From the NCBI GenBank assembly GCA_902493275.1, contig CABUOQ010000006.1, forward strand, positions 1 through 64,000: a stretch of 64,000 nt of DNA, in the 5' to 3' direction. Within the stretch, counting starts at the first letter, position 1, and every line of letters starts with the position of its first letter. This document shows, piece by piece, positions 9,131-19,011 of this stretch. The DNA is from an uncultured Bacillota bacterium (GTDB lineage: Bacteria > Bacillota_I > Bacilli_A > RFN20 > CAG-449). The position numbers were made by a program, and so were the translations under genes. The notes under the pieces were generated by a model. That model did no database searches, had not been told where the DNA came from, and saw nothing but the letters and a program-made list of their open reading frames with translations.

Positions 9131-11188
9131 ATGAAAAAAAGTTTGTGGTTATTTGTTTTATCTACACTTACCTTAGGGATGGTTTTTGGTTGTAAAAATG
9201 AACAGACATCGATTAGTAGTTCATCATCAACCCAAACATCATCTACTATTAGCGAAGATGATGGCGTTACAATAAAAGATGAAGATTTTGTTGTCGATAG
9301 CGATTATGAAGCTGATTTAGGATCCACTATTACTATTGAACAAGTTACAGTTAAAGATAGTGAGAAAAAATATCATCGTTCAACAATTAAAGTTACTGAT
9401 CCATCTGGGACAGAGGTTACTTTATCTAGCGACAATTCATTTGTTGCGTCTAAAGCAGGTGTTTATGTTGTTACACATACCATTACATATGGCACTAATA
9501 ATGCTAAAACAATGTCCAAATCATTTAATATAACAGTTACGGATACATCGGCTCCTAAACTTGATGAAGAATCAAAATATAGAATGGAGAATTTAGTGGA
9601 ATTAGGAACCACAATTGATTTAACAAATATTAAAATTTCTGACAATAGTGGAGAGACTATTACTCCTAAATTCACAGTCAAATTTAATGAAGAAACAGTT
9701 GATGTACAAGATAACAAGTTTGTTGCAGATAAAAAGGGATGTTATGAAATAATTGTAGATGCGACCGACAGTTCAAATAATAAATCCGATTTAACAATAA
9801 AAATATTTACTATTGTCGATGGAGAAAATGGCAAAACATTAACTAATAAATTTCAAGGTGGTGTCTCTTTAGGAGATAAAGGATATAATGGTAATCACTC
9901 ATCAAATTATCATTGGACAAGCGAACATTCTGAATGGGTAAATGGAAATGCTCTTTTAGCGGAAGATTGTGGTATTTTATCTGAATCAAAATATTTATCA
10001 TTTTGGTATTACTATGATGTAAAAGATTATGATGCCCGAGTTACAAGTATATCTAAATACGTATATTATGATACTAAAGCTTTTGATGCATATGGAAATG
10101 CCTTGAATGAATATTGGCAATTCCCAAATTCATATGAATTAGAAAATAATACATGGTATAGATTTGTATTAGATTTAACTAACGCTACTAATGTTGGTGC
10201 TGATGGTGGTCAATGCTTTAATAATCCAACCAACTTAGAAGATGTCATGTTTGGATTTGGATTCTGGGATTGGAAAGTTGGCGCTAATGTATCAATTGCT
10301 AATGATATTTATATTGATGATATTCAATTAACATCAGAGCTCCCAAGTGATTATCATCTTCCACCAGTTGCTTCAACTATTGAATTAAATGAAACATCTA
10401 TAACTTTAGAAGAAGCAGATACATTTTCTTTAAGTGCAGTTGTTGGACCTAGTGATGTTTTGAATAAATCTGTTTCTTGGGAATCATCTGATAGCAATGT
10501 TGCAACAGTTTCTACATCAGGCGAAGTAACTGCGATAAAAAAAGGAACAGCAACTATTACAGCAACTAGTGTATCTAATCCATCTTTAAAAGCGACGTGT
10601 GAAGTAACAGTTACATCAAGCACTACTACTGAGAAAAAGCCAGATAATACTAAAGCAGTAACGATTGATCATCAATTTGATATTCATGGTAAGCAAGCAG
10701 AAAATTTAGGTGCATTTGTTACCGATAAAACAGATTTAGTTGATTTTGGTGTTGGTCATGGTATGGCAGATAACTATTCATTAATGGCATATAATACTTC
10801 TGCTGGATTGTGTGGAATTGAAAACCCAGAATTAAATGGTAGTGGTGAGCCTACTCAAAATGCGGTATATCAAACATGGAGATTCTTTTATACAGATACT
10901 GATGGAATTATTTATGTAGCAAAAGCTAAAAAAGAATGCTTCATTAAATTGGCTGAAAATGCATCACCTGCTGGATGGTTAGAAGGAACAATGAAGTATA
11001 TAGTTGAAAAAGAAGATGGTACACAAACAGTTATTGAAACTCGAGAAGTAAGTACAGGAACAGTTGCTTGTGAATATATTCACTTAGAAGCAGGTGATAC
11101 ATTTATTTGGAGCATTAATTCATATGGTGGCATGAGAAATATGCAAAATTCTCCTGATATCGTTGTCGCTCCAGTATATGAAGGATAA
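9131..11188 (+). CDS. Surface lipoprotein with bacterial Ig-like domains
   Basis: The 685-residue protein begins with a lipoprotein signal (lipobox ending VFGC, Cys at about residue 21) followed by a Ser/Thr-rich linker. Two beta-sandwich repeats at about residues 45-230 resemble bacterial Ig-like domains, a central domain (about 235-410) looks like a carbohydrate-binding jelly roll, and residues about 412-495 are a clear BIG2 domain (SVSWESSDSNVATVS...GTATITATS). The last 180 residues are beta-rich and unrecognised. I see no catalytic motif, so glycan capture at the cell surface is the likeliest role. AGGAGG precedes the ATG. As first gene of the cluster behind the cre-like box, it is probably among the most highly expressed. 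Confidence 0.7.
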   Translation: MKKSLWLFVLSTLTLGMVFGCKNEQTSISSSSSTQTSSTISEDDGVTIKDEDFVVDSDYEADLGSTITIEQVTVKDSEKKYHRSTIKVTDPSGTEVTLSSDNSFVASKAGVYVVTHTITYGTNNAKTMSKSFNITVTDTSAPKLDEESKYRMENLVELGTTIDLTNIKISDNSGETITPKFTVKFNEETVDVQDNKFVADKKGCYEIIVDATDSSNNKSDLTIKIFTIVDGENGKTLTNKFQGGVSLGDKGYNGNHSSNYHWTSEHSEWVNGNALLAEDCGILSESKYLSFWYYYDVKDYDARVTSISKYVYYDTKAFDAYGNALNEYWQFPNSYELENNTWYRFVLDLTNATNVGADGGQCFNNPTNLEDVMFGFGFWDWKVGANVSIANDIYIDDIQLTSELPSDYHLPPVASTIELNETSITLEEADTFSLSAVVGPSDVLNKSVSWESSDSNVATVSTSGEVTAIKKGTATITATSVSNPSLKATCEVTVTSSTTTEKKPDNTKAVTIDHQFDIHGKQAENLGAFVTDKTDLVDFGVGHGMADNYSLMAYNTSAGLCGIENPELNGSGEPTQNAVYQTWRFFYTDTDGIIYVAKAKKECFIKLAENASPAGWLEGTMKYIVEKEDGTQTVIETREVSTGTVACEYIHLEAGDTFIWSINSYGGMRNMQNSPDIVVAPVYEG

Positions 11189-11215
11189 GTTTAATTAGTT
11201 TGGATTATTTTAGTT

Positions 11216-12229
11216 ATGAAAAGTTATAATATAAACTTTCATAACGTCAGTGAACTTTGTTTAGATAAAGAAACGGGAGCTTATTATTTATTAAGGCTCC
11301 CGGCTTCATTAGAAAAATACATGTCAGAACAAGGAAAGAACATGAATCGTAGTTCTATAGGTGTGGAACTACGATTTAAAATGTTAACTGATGTTATAGA
11401 AATTACTTTATATGGTAAAAATGAAGCAGGTAAATGCTATGTTTATTTTGGCTCGGTCCAAGGTGAATGGTTTCAGTCGTCTTTTATTATAGAAAAAAAT
11501 AAAGAAACGATAGTTAAAATTAAACGTCCTCTTAATGAAGATGTAATTTCCAAAATGAATGAAGAAAAAGAAAGCGTCTATCCAAGTGATATGGTTAGAT
11601 TAGTTTTTGATGGAACGCAAATAGAGTTTAAAAGTATCACAGGTTCAGTTGCTCCGTATGAAATTCCAAAAAAGATATATTTAGCATATGGGTCTTCAAT
11701 TACTTCGAATTCGATTACCTATATACCTAACATTTCTTACGTTAATCTTTTAGCTCGCTATTTAAAAATGGATTTAATTAATGTTGGATCTCCCGGGAGT
11801 TGCGAGATTCAAAAAGAAATAGCGGAGTACATATGTAACTATAATTATGATATTGCTACGATAGAATTAGGAATAAATATCATTGATCATGTTTCTGTTC
11901 AGGAATATAAAAAAAGATGTGAATATTTTTTAGATGAGATGATAAAAAATAATAAAAGTGCTATATTTTATATAACAGATGTTTTTTCTTATTTTAACAC
12001 TAGATGCAATGTCCAAGATGATAAATTATCAGCGTATAGAGAGACATTAAGGAATATATGTTTTAAGTATAAGAAGACCAATAAAGTTTATTATATTCCA
12101 GGAGATAAGCTGTTAAAAAACACCTGTAATATTTGTGCTGATTTGGTTCATCCTGATATTGATGGACATTTAGAAATATATAGTAATTTAGTGGAGTTTA
12201 TTGCGAAGAATGAAAAAAAAGATAAATAA
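11216..12229 (+). CDS. SGNH/GDSL-type hydrolase, probable carbohydrate esterase
   Basis: This 337-residue protein has no signal peptide. An N-terminal beta-rich half (to about residue 150) precedes an SGNH hydrolase fold: block I is YGSSIT, with Ser161 as likely nucleophile and Ser replacing the usual Asp of GDS; block II is the Gly in VGSPGS; block III is ELGINI with Asn; and block V is DLVHP with the Asp and His of the triad. Two-domain esterases of this kind, as in carbohydrate esterase families, remove acetyl groups from sugars. That would suit an intracellular trimming step after import. The neighbouring sensor kinase gene overlaps its 3' end, indicating one operon. Confidence 0.7.
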   Translation: MKSYNINFHNVSELCLDKETGAYYLLRLPASLEKYMSEQGKNMNRSSIGVELRFKMLTDVIEITLYGKNEAGKCYVYFGSVQGEWFQSSFIIEKNKETIVKIKRPLNEDVISKMNEEKESVYPSDMVRLVFDGTQIEFKSITGSVAPYEIPKKIYLAYGSSITSNSITYIPNISYVNLLARYLKMDLINVGSPGSCEIQKEIAEYICNYNYDIATIELGINIIDHVSVQEYKKRCEYFLDEMIKNNKSAIFYITDVFSYFNTRCNVQDDKLSAYRETLRNICFKYKKTNKVYYIPGDKLLKNTCNICADLVHPDIDGHLEIYSNLVEFIAKNEKKDK

Positions 12230-13937
12230 AACACATCGTAAAGAGTTTTCTTTAGGAATAATATTATCTTTTTGTTTTTTTCTAATTATTTCATCGGTTA
12301 CTTTTTTTGCTTATAGTAATAGTATTCGTAGTAATCAATACGAAAAAATGGATATTATTAGCGACAATATTTCATATATAATTGAAAAAAATTTTAAAGA
12401 AGTTTTTACAATTTCAAGAACACTATTTTATAGTGAAGAATTTCAAAATGATGCGGATATAGATATTCAAAATCCTGCTAGCTATCAAGAAAATTTAGAA
12501 AAATATTTGGTTAATACTATTTCTAATTTAAATTTTAGCGTTGTTTCAGATGTTGCCTTCATTCCATATAGTAACCAAAATGATAAATATGATATTAGTA
12601 AAAGAATATATGAGGGAAAATATGATGGTCTATTTTCTGTTAATAATTCACGTTCGCTAATTTATTATAATCAAATTATTAATCAATCTTTGAATGAAGA
12701 AAATGATAATGGAAATGTTTATGTTATTAATCAAGTGGAAGAAAGGGATGAATTTATTATATTTGCAAGATTGGTAAAGCAAACTTTTGTATCTCCAATA
12801 AAAAGAAATTTGGGAATAGGATTTATTGTTGTTTCTAAAACCGATTTTTTAAAGCCTTTAATGCTTTGTCAATCTCTAGATGGGATGGGAGCATATATTT
12901 TAGATAATCAGGGTAAAAAAATTTTCTCACAAGATAGTAATTTGTTTAATGATCGTAATCGTTATCGAATTAAAGAAGATTATATCGATTTTTATGATTA
13001 TAAATTTGTCACGTATTATGACACTACGTTCATATATAAAGAAGTAATCAGGACAATTTCATTACAATTCTTATTATTCTTGGGATTGTTTATTTTATTT
13101 GCATTAGCATATTATTTAATTCAAAAAAATTATCGTAAAAATTTAAATTATTTATTTAAATCATTCCAGTTTTCAGCAGATTGTAAAAATGTAAAATACA
13201 TTGCTCTAACGAATAAAAATGAAGAGGTAGATCAAGTTATTCAAGCGTATAACAATATGGTTACTTCAATAACTAATGAGAAAATCAATAACGATATTTT
13301 AAGTGAACAAAATGCAAAATTTGAGATGAAGAATTTGACCACACAGATAAATAGGCATTTCATTATTAATATACTTAGTGTTATTCATTCTCTTATTAAT
13401 TTAAAGGAATATGAAAAGTCAAAGTATTGTATTGAAATATTGTCTGATTTTTTGCATTATACTCTATCTTTAGATAAGCAAGAAGTTGACCTTAATAGTG
13501 AAATAGTACAAATTAAAAACTATTTAAATTTGCAATCTATTCGTTATAAAAATATTAAAGTTAATTATCACATAGATAAATCACTATTAAATATAGTGGT
13601 GCCTAAAATGATACTTCAACCTTTAGTGGAAAATGCTTTAGTACATGGTCTTCCAAATAAAGAAGGTACGATAGATATTGATGTATATCAAAAAGAGGGT
13701 ATAGTTTTTATCAAAGTTGCTAATGATGGAATTTTAGATCAAGAAAGTATAAAAAAATTGAATGATAAAATAACTACATTCGAAAAAATGGATTCAAAAA
13801 ATAACATAAATCATGGTGTAGCGCTTATTAATATTTCGCGTAGATTGCAATTAAAATTTGGCTCAGATGCATCCATATACTTACAGAGTGATAACGAAAA
13901 AGTTTATTCAGTAATAACAATAAAGAACAGGAAATAA
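12210..13937 (+). CDS. YesM-like sensor histidine kinase
   Basis: A membrane sensor of about 575 residues. One helix at about residues 12-35 and another at about 280-300 flank an extracytoplasmic sensing domain. After a linker comes the His_kinase domain with LTTQINRHFIINIL (His383 as phospho-acceptor; the family usually has QINPHFLYN, so Pro to Arg and Tyr to Ile are variants), then a HATPase domain with the N-box VPKMILQPLVENALVHGL and an NDG motif. Such kinases sense oligosaccharides and signal to AraC-type regulators. The ATG at 12210 is used; a TTG at 12201 sits closer to the GGAG at 12193 and could be the true start. It overlaps the esterase gene by 20 bases. Confidence 0.85.
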   Translation: MKKKINKTHRKEFSLGIILSFCFFLIISSVTFFAYSNSIRSNQYEKMDIISDNISYIIEKNFKEVFTISRTLFYSEEFQNDADIDIQNPASYQENLEKYLVNTISNLNFSVVSDVAFIPYSNQNDKYDISKRIYEGKYDGLFSVNNSRSLIYYNQIINQSLNEENDNGNVYVINQVEERDEFIIFARLVKQTFVSPIKRNLGIGFIVVSKTDFLKPLMLCQSLDGMGAYILDNQGKKIFSQDSNLFNDRNRYRIKEDYIDFYDYKFVTYYDTTFIYKEVIRTISLQFLLFLGLFILFALAYYLIQKNYRKNLNYLFKSFQFSADCKNVKYIALTNKNEEVDQVIQAYNNMVTSITNEKINNDILSEQNAKFEMKNLTTQINRHFIINILSVIHSLINLKEYEKSKYCIEILSDFLHYTLSLDKQEVDLNSEIVQIKNYLNLQSIRYKNIKVNYHIDKSLLNIVVPKMILQPLVENALVHGLPNKEGTIDIDVYQKEGIVFIKVANDGILDQESIKKLNDKITTFEKMDSKNNINHGVALINISRRLQLKFGSDASIYLQSDNEKVYSVITIKNRK

Positions 13938-13940
13938 TTT

Positions 13941-15311
13941 ATGGTAACGATATATTTGGTTGATGATGACTATTTAATTTTAGATGAATTAAAGAATTTA
14001 ATTAATTATGCTTCTATTGGGTATAAGATAATCGGAATGAATACTAATTCTTTGAAGGCTAAAGAAGAAATAATTGAGTTAAAGCCTGATGTAATTATTA
14101 CTGATATTCAAATGGATATGTTAGATGGTATAAATCTCACAGAATCACTGTTAGAAGAATGTCCGAAATCATATTTTATTTTTGTCAGTGGTTATGATAA
14201 ATTTGATTATGCTATTGAGGCAATAAGATTAGGCGCCACGAGGTTTTTAAGAAAACCAATAAAAGAAAAAGAATTAATATCTTGCTTACATGATATTAAA
14301 ACCAAAATAAACGATGAATTCTCAAATCGAGTACAGATTGCGATGAATGATGATGCGGAAAATATGGAAAAAATTTTTACTAATTCACATTTATTAAAAA
14401 ATAGTAAATATCGTATAATTTGTTTAAATGGATATAATTATCTCACAATAATAGATGATATAAAGAAATCCTCTTCTGATGTGATAAATATATATGGTGA
14501 TGCAAATATTGGTTTGTTTATAGCCTTTGATGTCGATTACAAAAAGATTTTAGATTTAAAAAGAAAATATGAAAATATTTCGATAGGTATCAGTTTAGAA
14601 AAAGAAGCTAATGATTATAAAAATATTTCCGATATAACTAGAAAAACTAGAATTTCTTCAAAACAAAAATTTGTTACTGGAAAATCAGAGTTTGTTTTAT
14701 ATGATGAGAAAGTACCTTACTTTTTAATTGATGAAATCAATGCGATAAATCAAGTTACTGTTTTAGAAGACAAAGTATATAATTTAAAGAAAATCCTTAT
14801 TGATAATCATATAAATGTATGTTTTTTACAAAAAATTTATCAGTGTATTTTTTTAGCAATGGTAAGATTAAAGATAATAGAATTAGGAGATGAATATGAT
14901 GTATCGGTAATTGATACATACGATTCGATTGATTCTTTAATTGATGATCTAAAGGGATACTTTATATCTAGTGATAATGATGATAATAATGAAATAATCA
15001 TTAACGAAGTGAAAAAAGAAATAGAAAATAGTTTAAACAAAAAACTTTCTATGACATACATTGCCAAAAAATATGGATACAATATTTCTTATTTTTCTCA
15101 ATTATTTAAAAAAGTAGTGGGTATGTCTTTTGTTGAATATTTTATTTCGTTAAAAATTGATCGGGCAAAATATCTTATTGCTAATACTAATGAATTGTTT
15201 CAAAACATAGCTTTGGAAGTGGGATATGATGACTATTATCATTTTTCTAAAATGTTTAAAAAATATACCTCATATTCGCCTACTGAATATAAAACATTAT
15301 TTAAAAAATAG
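13941..15311 (+). CDS. YesN-like response regulator with AraC-type DNA-binding domain
   Basis: The 456-residue regulator has an N-terminal receiver domain with the acidic pocket Asp8-Asp9-Asp10, the phospho-acceptor Asp55 (VIITDIQM) and a conserved Lys in RKPIKE. A middle region of about 200 residues is poorly conserved, as in other YesN-like proteins. The C-terminal 100 residues are two AraC helix-turn-helix units (NISYFSQLFKKVVGMSF and NIALEVGYDDYYHFSKMFKK). It lies 3 bases after its kinase. The pair most likely switches on the downstream importer and enzyme genes when the cognate oligosaccharide is outside the cell. Confidence 0.88.
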   Translation: MVTIYLVDDDYLILDELKNLINYASIGYKIIGMNTNSLKAKEEIIELKPDVIITDIQMDMLDGINLTESLLEECPKSYFIFVSGYDKFDYAIEAIRLGATRFLRKPIKEKELISCLHDIKTKINDEFSNRVQIAMNDDAENMEKIFTNSHLLKNSKYRIICLNGYNYLTIIDDIKKSSSDVINIYGDANIGLFIAFDVDYKKILDLKRKYENISIGISLEKEANDYKNISDITRKTRISSKQKFVTGKSEFVLYDEKVPYFLIDEINAINQVTVLEDKVYNLKKILIDNHINVCFLQKIYQCIFLAMVRLKIIELGDEYDVSVIDTYDSIDSLIDDLKGYFISSDNDDNNEIIINEVKKEIENSLNKKLSMTYIAKKYGYNISYFSQLFKKVVGMSFVEYFISLKIDRAKYLIANTNELFQNIALEVGYDDYYHFSKMFKKYTSYSPTEYKTLFKK

Positions 15312-15340
15312 TTAAAAAAATAACAAATTCATATAAAGAG

Positions 15341-15362
15341 AATACATTTAAATAAATGTATT
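15341..15362 (+). promoter_or_regulatory. Perfect AT-only inverted repeat between regulator and importer genes
   Basis: AATACATTTA, two bases, then TAAATGTATT form a perfect 10-base inverted repeat in the 70-base gap before the permease gene. An A-rich stretch follows, so on the plus strand it is not a normal terminator. It lies about 20 bases before an ATG without a Shine-Dalgarno. A dyad operator, possibly for the adjacent regulator, or an mRNA hairpin are both possible. Confidence 0.45.
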
Positions 15363-15381
15363 AAAAAAATAAAATAATAAT

Positions 15382-16371
15382 ATGGAAAATGTTGTTAAGA
15401 AAAAAGATAGGCAAACAAAAAAAGAATTCAAGCAATATATTGAATCATTGAATCCTCAGTCAACTAAAGATAAAATTATCTCTTTTTTTAGAAGAATATG
15501 GGAACATAAATTTTTCTATCTTATTTTACTTCCGGCAATTATATTGTTAATTATTTTTGCTTACAAACCAATGTATGGAATTGTTTTAGCATTTAAACAT
15601 TATTCTCCAAGAAAAGGAATTATGGGGAGTTCTTGGTGTGGGTTTGATAATTTTAAAGAATTATTTGCAATAGAGGATTTTTCTAATGCGTTTAGAAATA
15701 CCATAATTATAAATTTATTAAAATTATTATTTGGCTTTCCGGCATCAATATTGCTAGCAATTATGTTAAACGCTTTGCATAACAAGGTTTTTAAAAATGT
15801 TTTACAAACTCTAGTTTATTTACCACACTTTGTTAGCTGGGTTGTTGTTGCTGGATTAATAATGGCTTTGTTCGATGAAAGAAGTGGAAGCTTATATAGA
15901 TTCTTTTCTATTTTTGGTGATGTCAATGTTTTTGGCGATGGGGTACAAGCGATAGCGCTGATTGTAGTGTCTGATATTTGGAAAGAAGTAGGATGGGGTG
16001 CAATCATTTATTTGGCTGCCTTAAGTGGTATTTCCGGTGATTTATATGAAGCGGCAGAGTTAGATGGAGCCAATTCAGTTCAACAGTTTTTTAATGTTAC
16101 GTTGCCTCAATTAATGCCAACAATTTCAATTATGCTTATTTTAAGAGTCGGTGGTATTATCGGTGGTGGATTTGATCAAATTTATAGTTTGTTTAACGAT
16201 AATTCGATTGTTAAACCATATGTTGATGTCTTAGATACTTTTGTATATAGATATGGAATTGGAAGTGGACAATTTTCAATGGCGACAGCGATAGGATTGT
16301 TTGAAAACTTGATTAATATAGTCCTTCTTTTCAGCGCTAATAAGGTTGTTTCATTGATTAATAAGGAGTAA
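15382..16371 (+). CDS. LplB-type sugar ABC transporter permease
   Basis: The 329-residue protein has a basic cytoplasmic N-terminus of about 45 residues and six predicted membrane helices. The cytoplasmic coupling loop carries the binding-protein-dependent transport signature EAAELDGANSVQQFFNVTLP. The opening LPAIILLIIFAYKPMYGIVLAFKHYSP is typical of LplB/YtcP-type permeases that import complex oligosaccharides. It pairs with the next gene and the binding protein after it. The ATP-binding subunit is probably the product of 25159-26574. No Shine-Dalgarno is visible at the start. Confidence 0.88.
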   Translation: MENVVKKKDRQTKKEFKQYIESLNPQSTKDKIISFFRRIWEHKFFYLILLPAIILLIIFAYKPMYGIVLAFKHYSPRKGIMGSSWCGFDNFKELFAIEDFSNAFRNTIIINLLKLLFGFPASILLAIMLNALHNKVFKNVLQTLVYLPHFVSWVVVAGLIMALFDERSGSLYRFFSIFGDVNVFGDGVQAIALIVVSDIWKEVGWGAIIYLAALSGISGDLYEAAELDGANSVQQFFNVTLPQLMPTISIMLILRVGGIIGGGFDQIYSLFNDNSIVKPYVDVLDTFVYRYGIGSGQFSMATAIGLFENLINIVLLFSANKVVSLINKE

Positions 16372-16375
16372 TTTT

Positions 16376-17290
16376 ATGGTTAATAAGTTTGAAAATGCAT
16401 ATTATTCGCCAAGGAAATTTTCTATAAATAAAACACTTAAGATTATAAATGTAATAGCTCTTCTTTTTATTGGTTTTATTATGGTCTATCCATTTTGGGA
16501 AATATTAGTAAAATCATTTATGTCTGATCAAGATATAATCGGTTCTAAAGTTTTTCTGTGGCCAAAACATTGGCAATTTTCTGGATATAAACAAATCTTT
16601 TCTAATAAAACATATAATTTTGGTAATGCTTTCTTAGTTTCTGTTTTTGTTGTGGTAGTGGATACAATTTATCAATTAATTATCACTACACTTGCAGCGT
16701 ATGGCTTATCAAGAAAAACTTTACCAGGCAAAGGAATTTTAAATTTTTTCTTTATATTTACTATGTATTTTGGAGGTGGCTTAATTCCATATTATTTGGT
16801 GATTAAAGAATTGCATTTAATGAATACCATATGGGTGTTGATAATACCATCATTTATCTCAGTTTATAACGTTCTTATTATGAGAAGCTTCTTTAGGACA
16901 TTCCCTCAAGATCTTATTGAAGCAGCTAAAATCGATGGTGCGAGTGAATTCTCTGTTTTTATTAAAATAGTTTTACCATTATCTAAGGCAATATTAGCTA
17001 CCATAGCGTTATTTATTGCTGTTGGAGTGTGGAATAACTGGTTTACAGCGATGTTGTTCATTACAGAGAATAATGAGTATCGTCCACTTGCTTATGTTTT
17101 GCAAGTGATAATTCAAACATCGCAAGGTATCAATGACAATACCTCAGGCGCGGGAGACTATATTGAATTGGTTGGAGAATCTGTTCAATATGCGGCGATT
17201 ATAGTGTCGACAGTACCTATATTATGTGTCTACCCATTCTTACAAAAACACTTTACTAAAGGTGTTATGATTGGTTCAATCAAAGGTTAA
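16376..17290 (+). CDS. YtcP/LplC-type sugar ABC transporter permease
   Basis: The second permease of the importer has 304 residues and six predicted helices. Its coupling motif is EAAKIDGASEFSVFIKIVLPLSKA. The C-terminus KHFTKGVMIGSIKG is a common end for this family. It starts 4 bases after the first permease stops, so the two are made together and should form the heterodimeric channel. Family members import oligosaccharides derived from pectin or other plant and host glycans; the exact cargo cannot be read from the sequence. Confidence 0.88.
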   Translation: MVNKFENAYYSPRKFSINKTLKIINVIALLFIGFIMVYPFWEILVKSFMSDQDIIGSKVFLWPKHWQFSGYKQIFSNKTYNFGNAFLVSVFVVVVDTIYQLIITTLAAYGLSRKTLPGKGILNFFFIFTMYFGGGLIPYYLVIKELHLMNTIWVLIIPSFISVYNVLIMRSFFRTFPQDLIEAAKIDGASEFSVFIKIVLPLSKAILATIALFIAVGVWNNWFTAMLFITENNEYRPLAYVLQVIIQTSQGINDNTSGAGDYIELVGESVQYAAIIVSTVPILCVYPFLQKHFTKGVMIGSIKG

Positions 17291-17303
17291 AAAGGAGAGA
17301 TTT

Positions 17304-19010
17304 ATGAAAAAACTAGCAAAATATTTATCATTATCGGTAATTTTAATGATGTCCTTGGCTGGATGCGGAAATACTGATAATAATAGTTCACATGGCACAT
17401 CTGGAACTAGCACATCTAATTCTGAAGATAATAAGAATTATAAAAAAGACAAATATGATAAAGACGGGAGATTGATAGTTTCGTTCTTTGGTATTGATTT
17501 AGACAATTTACAAAGTCAAACAGAAGATACCAAAAAAATCATGGAAGTAATAGAAAGTAAGTTTAATGTTTCTTTTAATTATATTAATGGCTCAGCATTT
17601 AACTGGCAAACTACTCTAAATCAATATATAGGTGGTGGAGATGTGCCTGATATCTTCTTCCATGAATTAAATCAACCAATGTATTCTACATTATTAGAAG
17701 ATGATTATTTGTTTGATTATAGCCTTTATTTAGATGATTATCCAAATTTGAAAAAGGCTTTCCAAAGATATGATGAAAAGGCATTAAAAACTTTCTTGGG
17801 TGGAAGTTATTATGGATTTCCGATTGTTATGGATGATACTACAGACTCGGACGTTGTTAACCAACATGGTACCTATTATCGTCGTGACTGGTATACAAAT
17901 TTAGTTGCTAAAGGTTACAAACCAAAATCAGGCAGAGAACTTGTCGATCCGGAAGATGAAAGTTTTAATTATTTGAATTTCTATGATTTATGTGAAGGAT
18001 ATACTTTTGGTGATCCAGATAATAATGGTAAAAAGGATACTTACGGGTATGCATTAACAAAAGATGGTGGTGGATATTGGTTTTATCCAATTTTATCTAT
18101 GTTTAATGTTACATATGATGGATGGCATTATGATGAAAGTAGCGAATTATGGCAACCTGATTGTACTTCTGAAGAAATGAAAACAGCTTTGGATTTTATG
18201 GCCAAAATGTTTGATGAGGGATTGATATCACAAAATTATGCAACTACATTAACCCAAACAGCAATGAAAAATGAATATATTAATGGTCAAGCAGGAATGA
18301 TGTCATTCAATACGAACTTTAATATCGGTGAAGGAATCCTTGAATTAATGGAACAATACACTAGTAGTGAATTGCAATTAAAAGATGTATGCCGCGCTAT
18401 GCCAGTTGTTACAGGTGTAGATGGTAAGAAACATATTTATGGATATTCTAATAAATATGGTTTTAGAAGTATTAATAATGATGTTTCACCAACTAAAAAG
18501 AAAAAAATTATGGAAATAATGGATTGGATGCTTACTGATGAAGGTATGACTCTTCTTAATTATGGAATAGAGGGTACTCATTACAAAGTTGAAAATGGTA
18601 ACAAAATCTCTTTACTTGGTAAAAATGCTTCAGGATATAATAAGTCTTTATACGATTCAGAAGTTGCGCCAGGCATATATCGAATTAAGGGTTTAGTAAG
18701 TTGGTCAACAATAATTCCAACTGATATTAAGCATTATGAAGAACAAATGCAATTAATTAATGCTTGGGATCCACAATATTTCACACCTAATCCATTGCAA
18801 TATTGTTCGGTAGATCCAAGTTTTGGTACTAGACAAATACAATTAGATGATCAAATAACTTCTTGTTTCCAATATATTGTGGGAAAGCATAGCGATGCTG
18901 AAAGAGAAAATAAATGGAACGATTTTGTTACTAAGTATAATAAAGATGGTAAAAATTATATTTTAGCCATGAACGAAAGCGCTGATATAATTGGTGTAGA
19001 GCATGTATAA
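17304..19010 (+). CDS. Extracellular solute-binding lipoprotein of the first importer
   Basis: About 568 residues, with a lipoprotein signal ending in SLAGC. It belongs to the large LplA/YtcQ-type binding proteins: the body has the repeated alpha/beta layout of a sugar-binding protein with motifs such as GGDVPDIFFHE and a long C-terminal lobe. The start chosen is ATG 17304, because AAAGGAGAG lies 7 bases upstream and the lipoprotein signal begins there. An upstream in-frame ATG overlaps the permease gene and would add residues before the signal. It delivers the oligosaccharide to the two permeases immediately upstream. Confidence 0.88.
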   Translation: MKKLAKYLSLSVILMMSLAGCGNTDNNSSHGTSGTSTSNSEDNKNYKKDKYDKDGRLIVSFFGIDLDNLQSQTEDTKKIMEVIESKFNVSFNYINGSAFNWQTTLNQYIGGGDVPDIFFHELNQPMYSTLLEDDYLFDYSLYLDDYPNLKKAFQRYDEKALKTFLGGSYYGFPIVMDDTTDSDVVNQHGTYYRRDWYTNLVAKGYKPKSGRELVDPEDESFNYLNFYDLCEGYTFGDPDNNGKKDTYGYALTKDGGGYWFYPILSMFNVTYDGWHYDESSELWQPDCTSEEMKTALDFMAKMFDEGLISQNYATTLTQTAMKNEYINGQAGMMSFNTNFNIGEGILELMEQYTSSELQLKDVCRAMPVVTGVDGKKHIYGYSNKYGFRSINNDVSPTKKKKIMEIMDWMLTDEGMTLLNYGIEGTHYKVENGNKISLLGKNASGYNKSLYDSEVAPGIYRIKGLVSWSTIIPTDIKHYEEQMQLINAWDPQYFTPNPLQYCSVDPSFGTRQIQLDDQITSCFQYIVGKHSDAERENKWNDFVTKYNKDGKNYILAMNESADIIGVEHV

Positions 19011-19011
19011 T

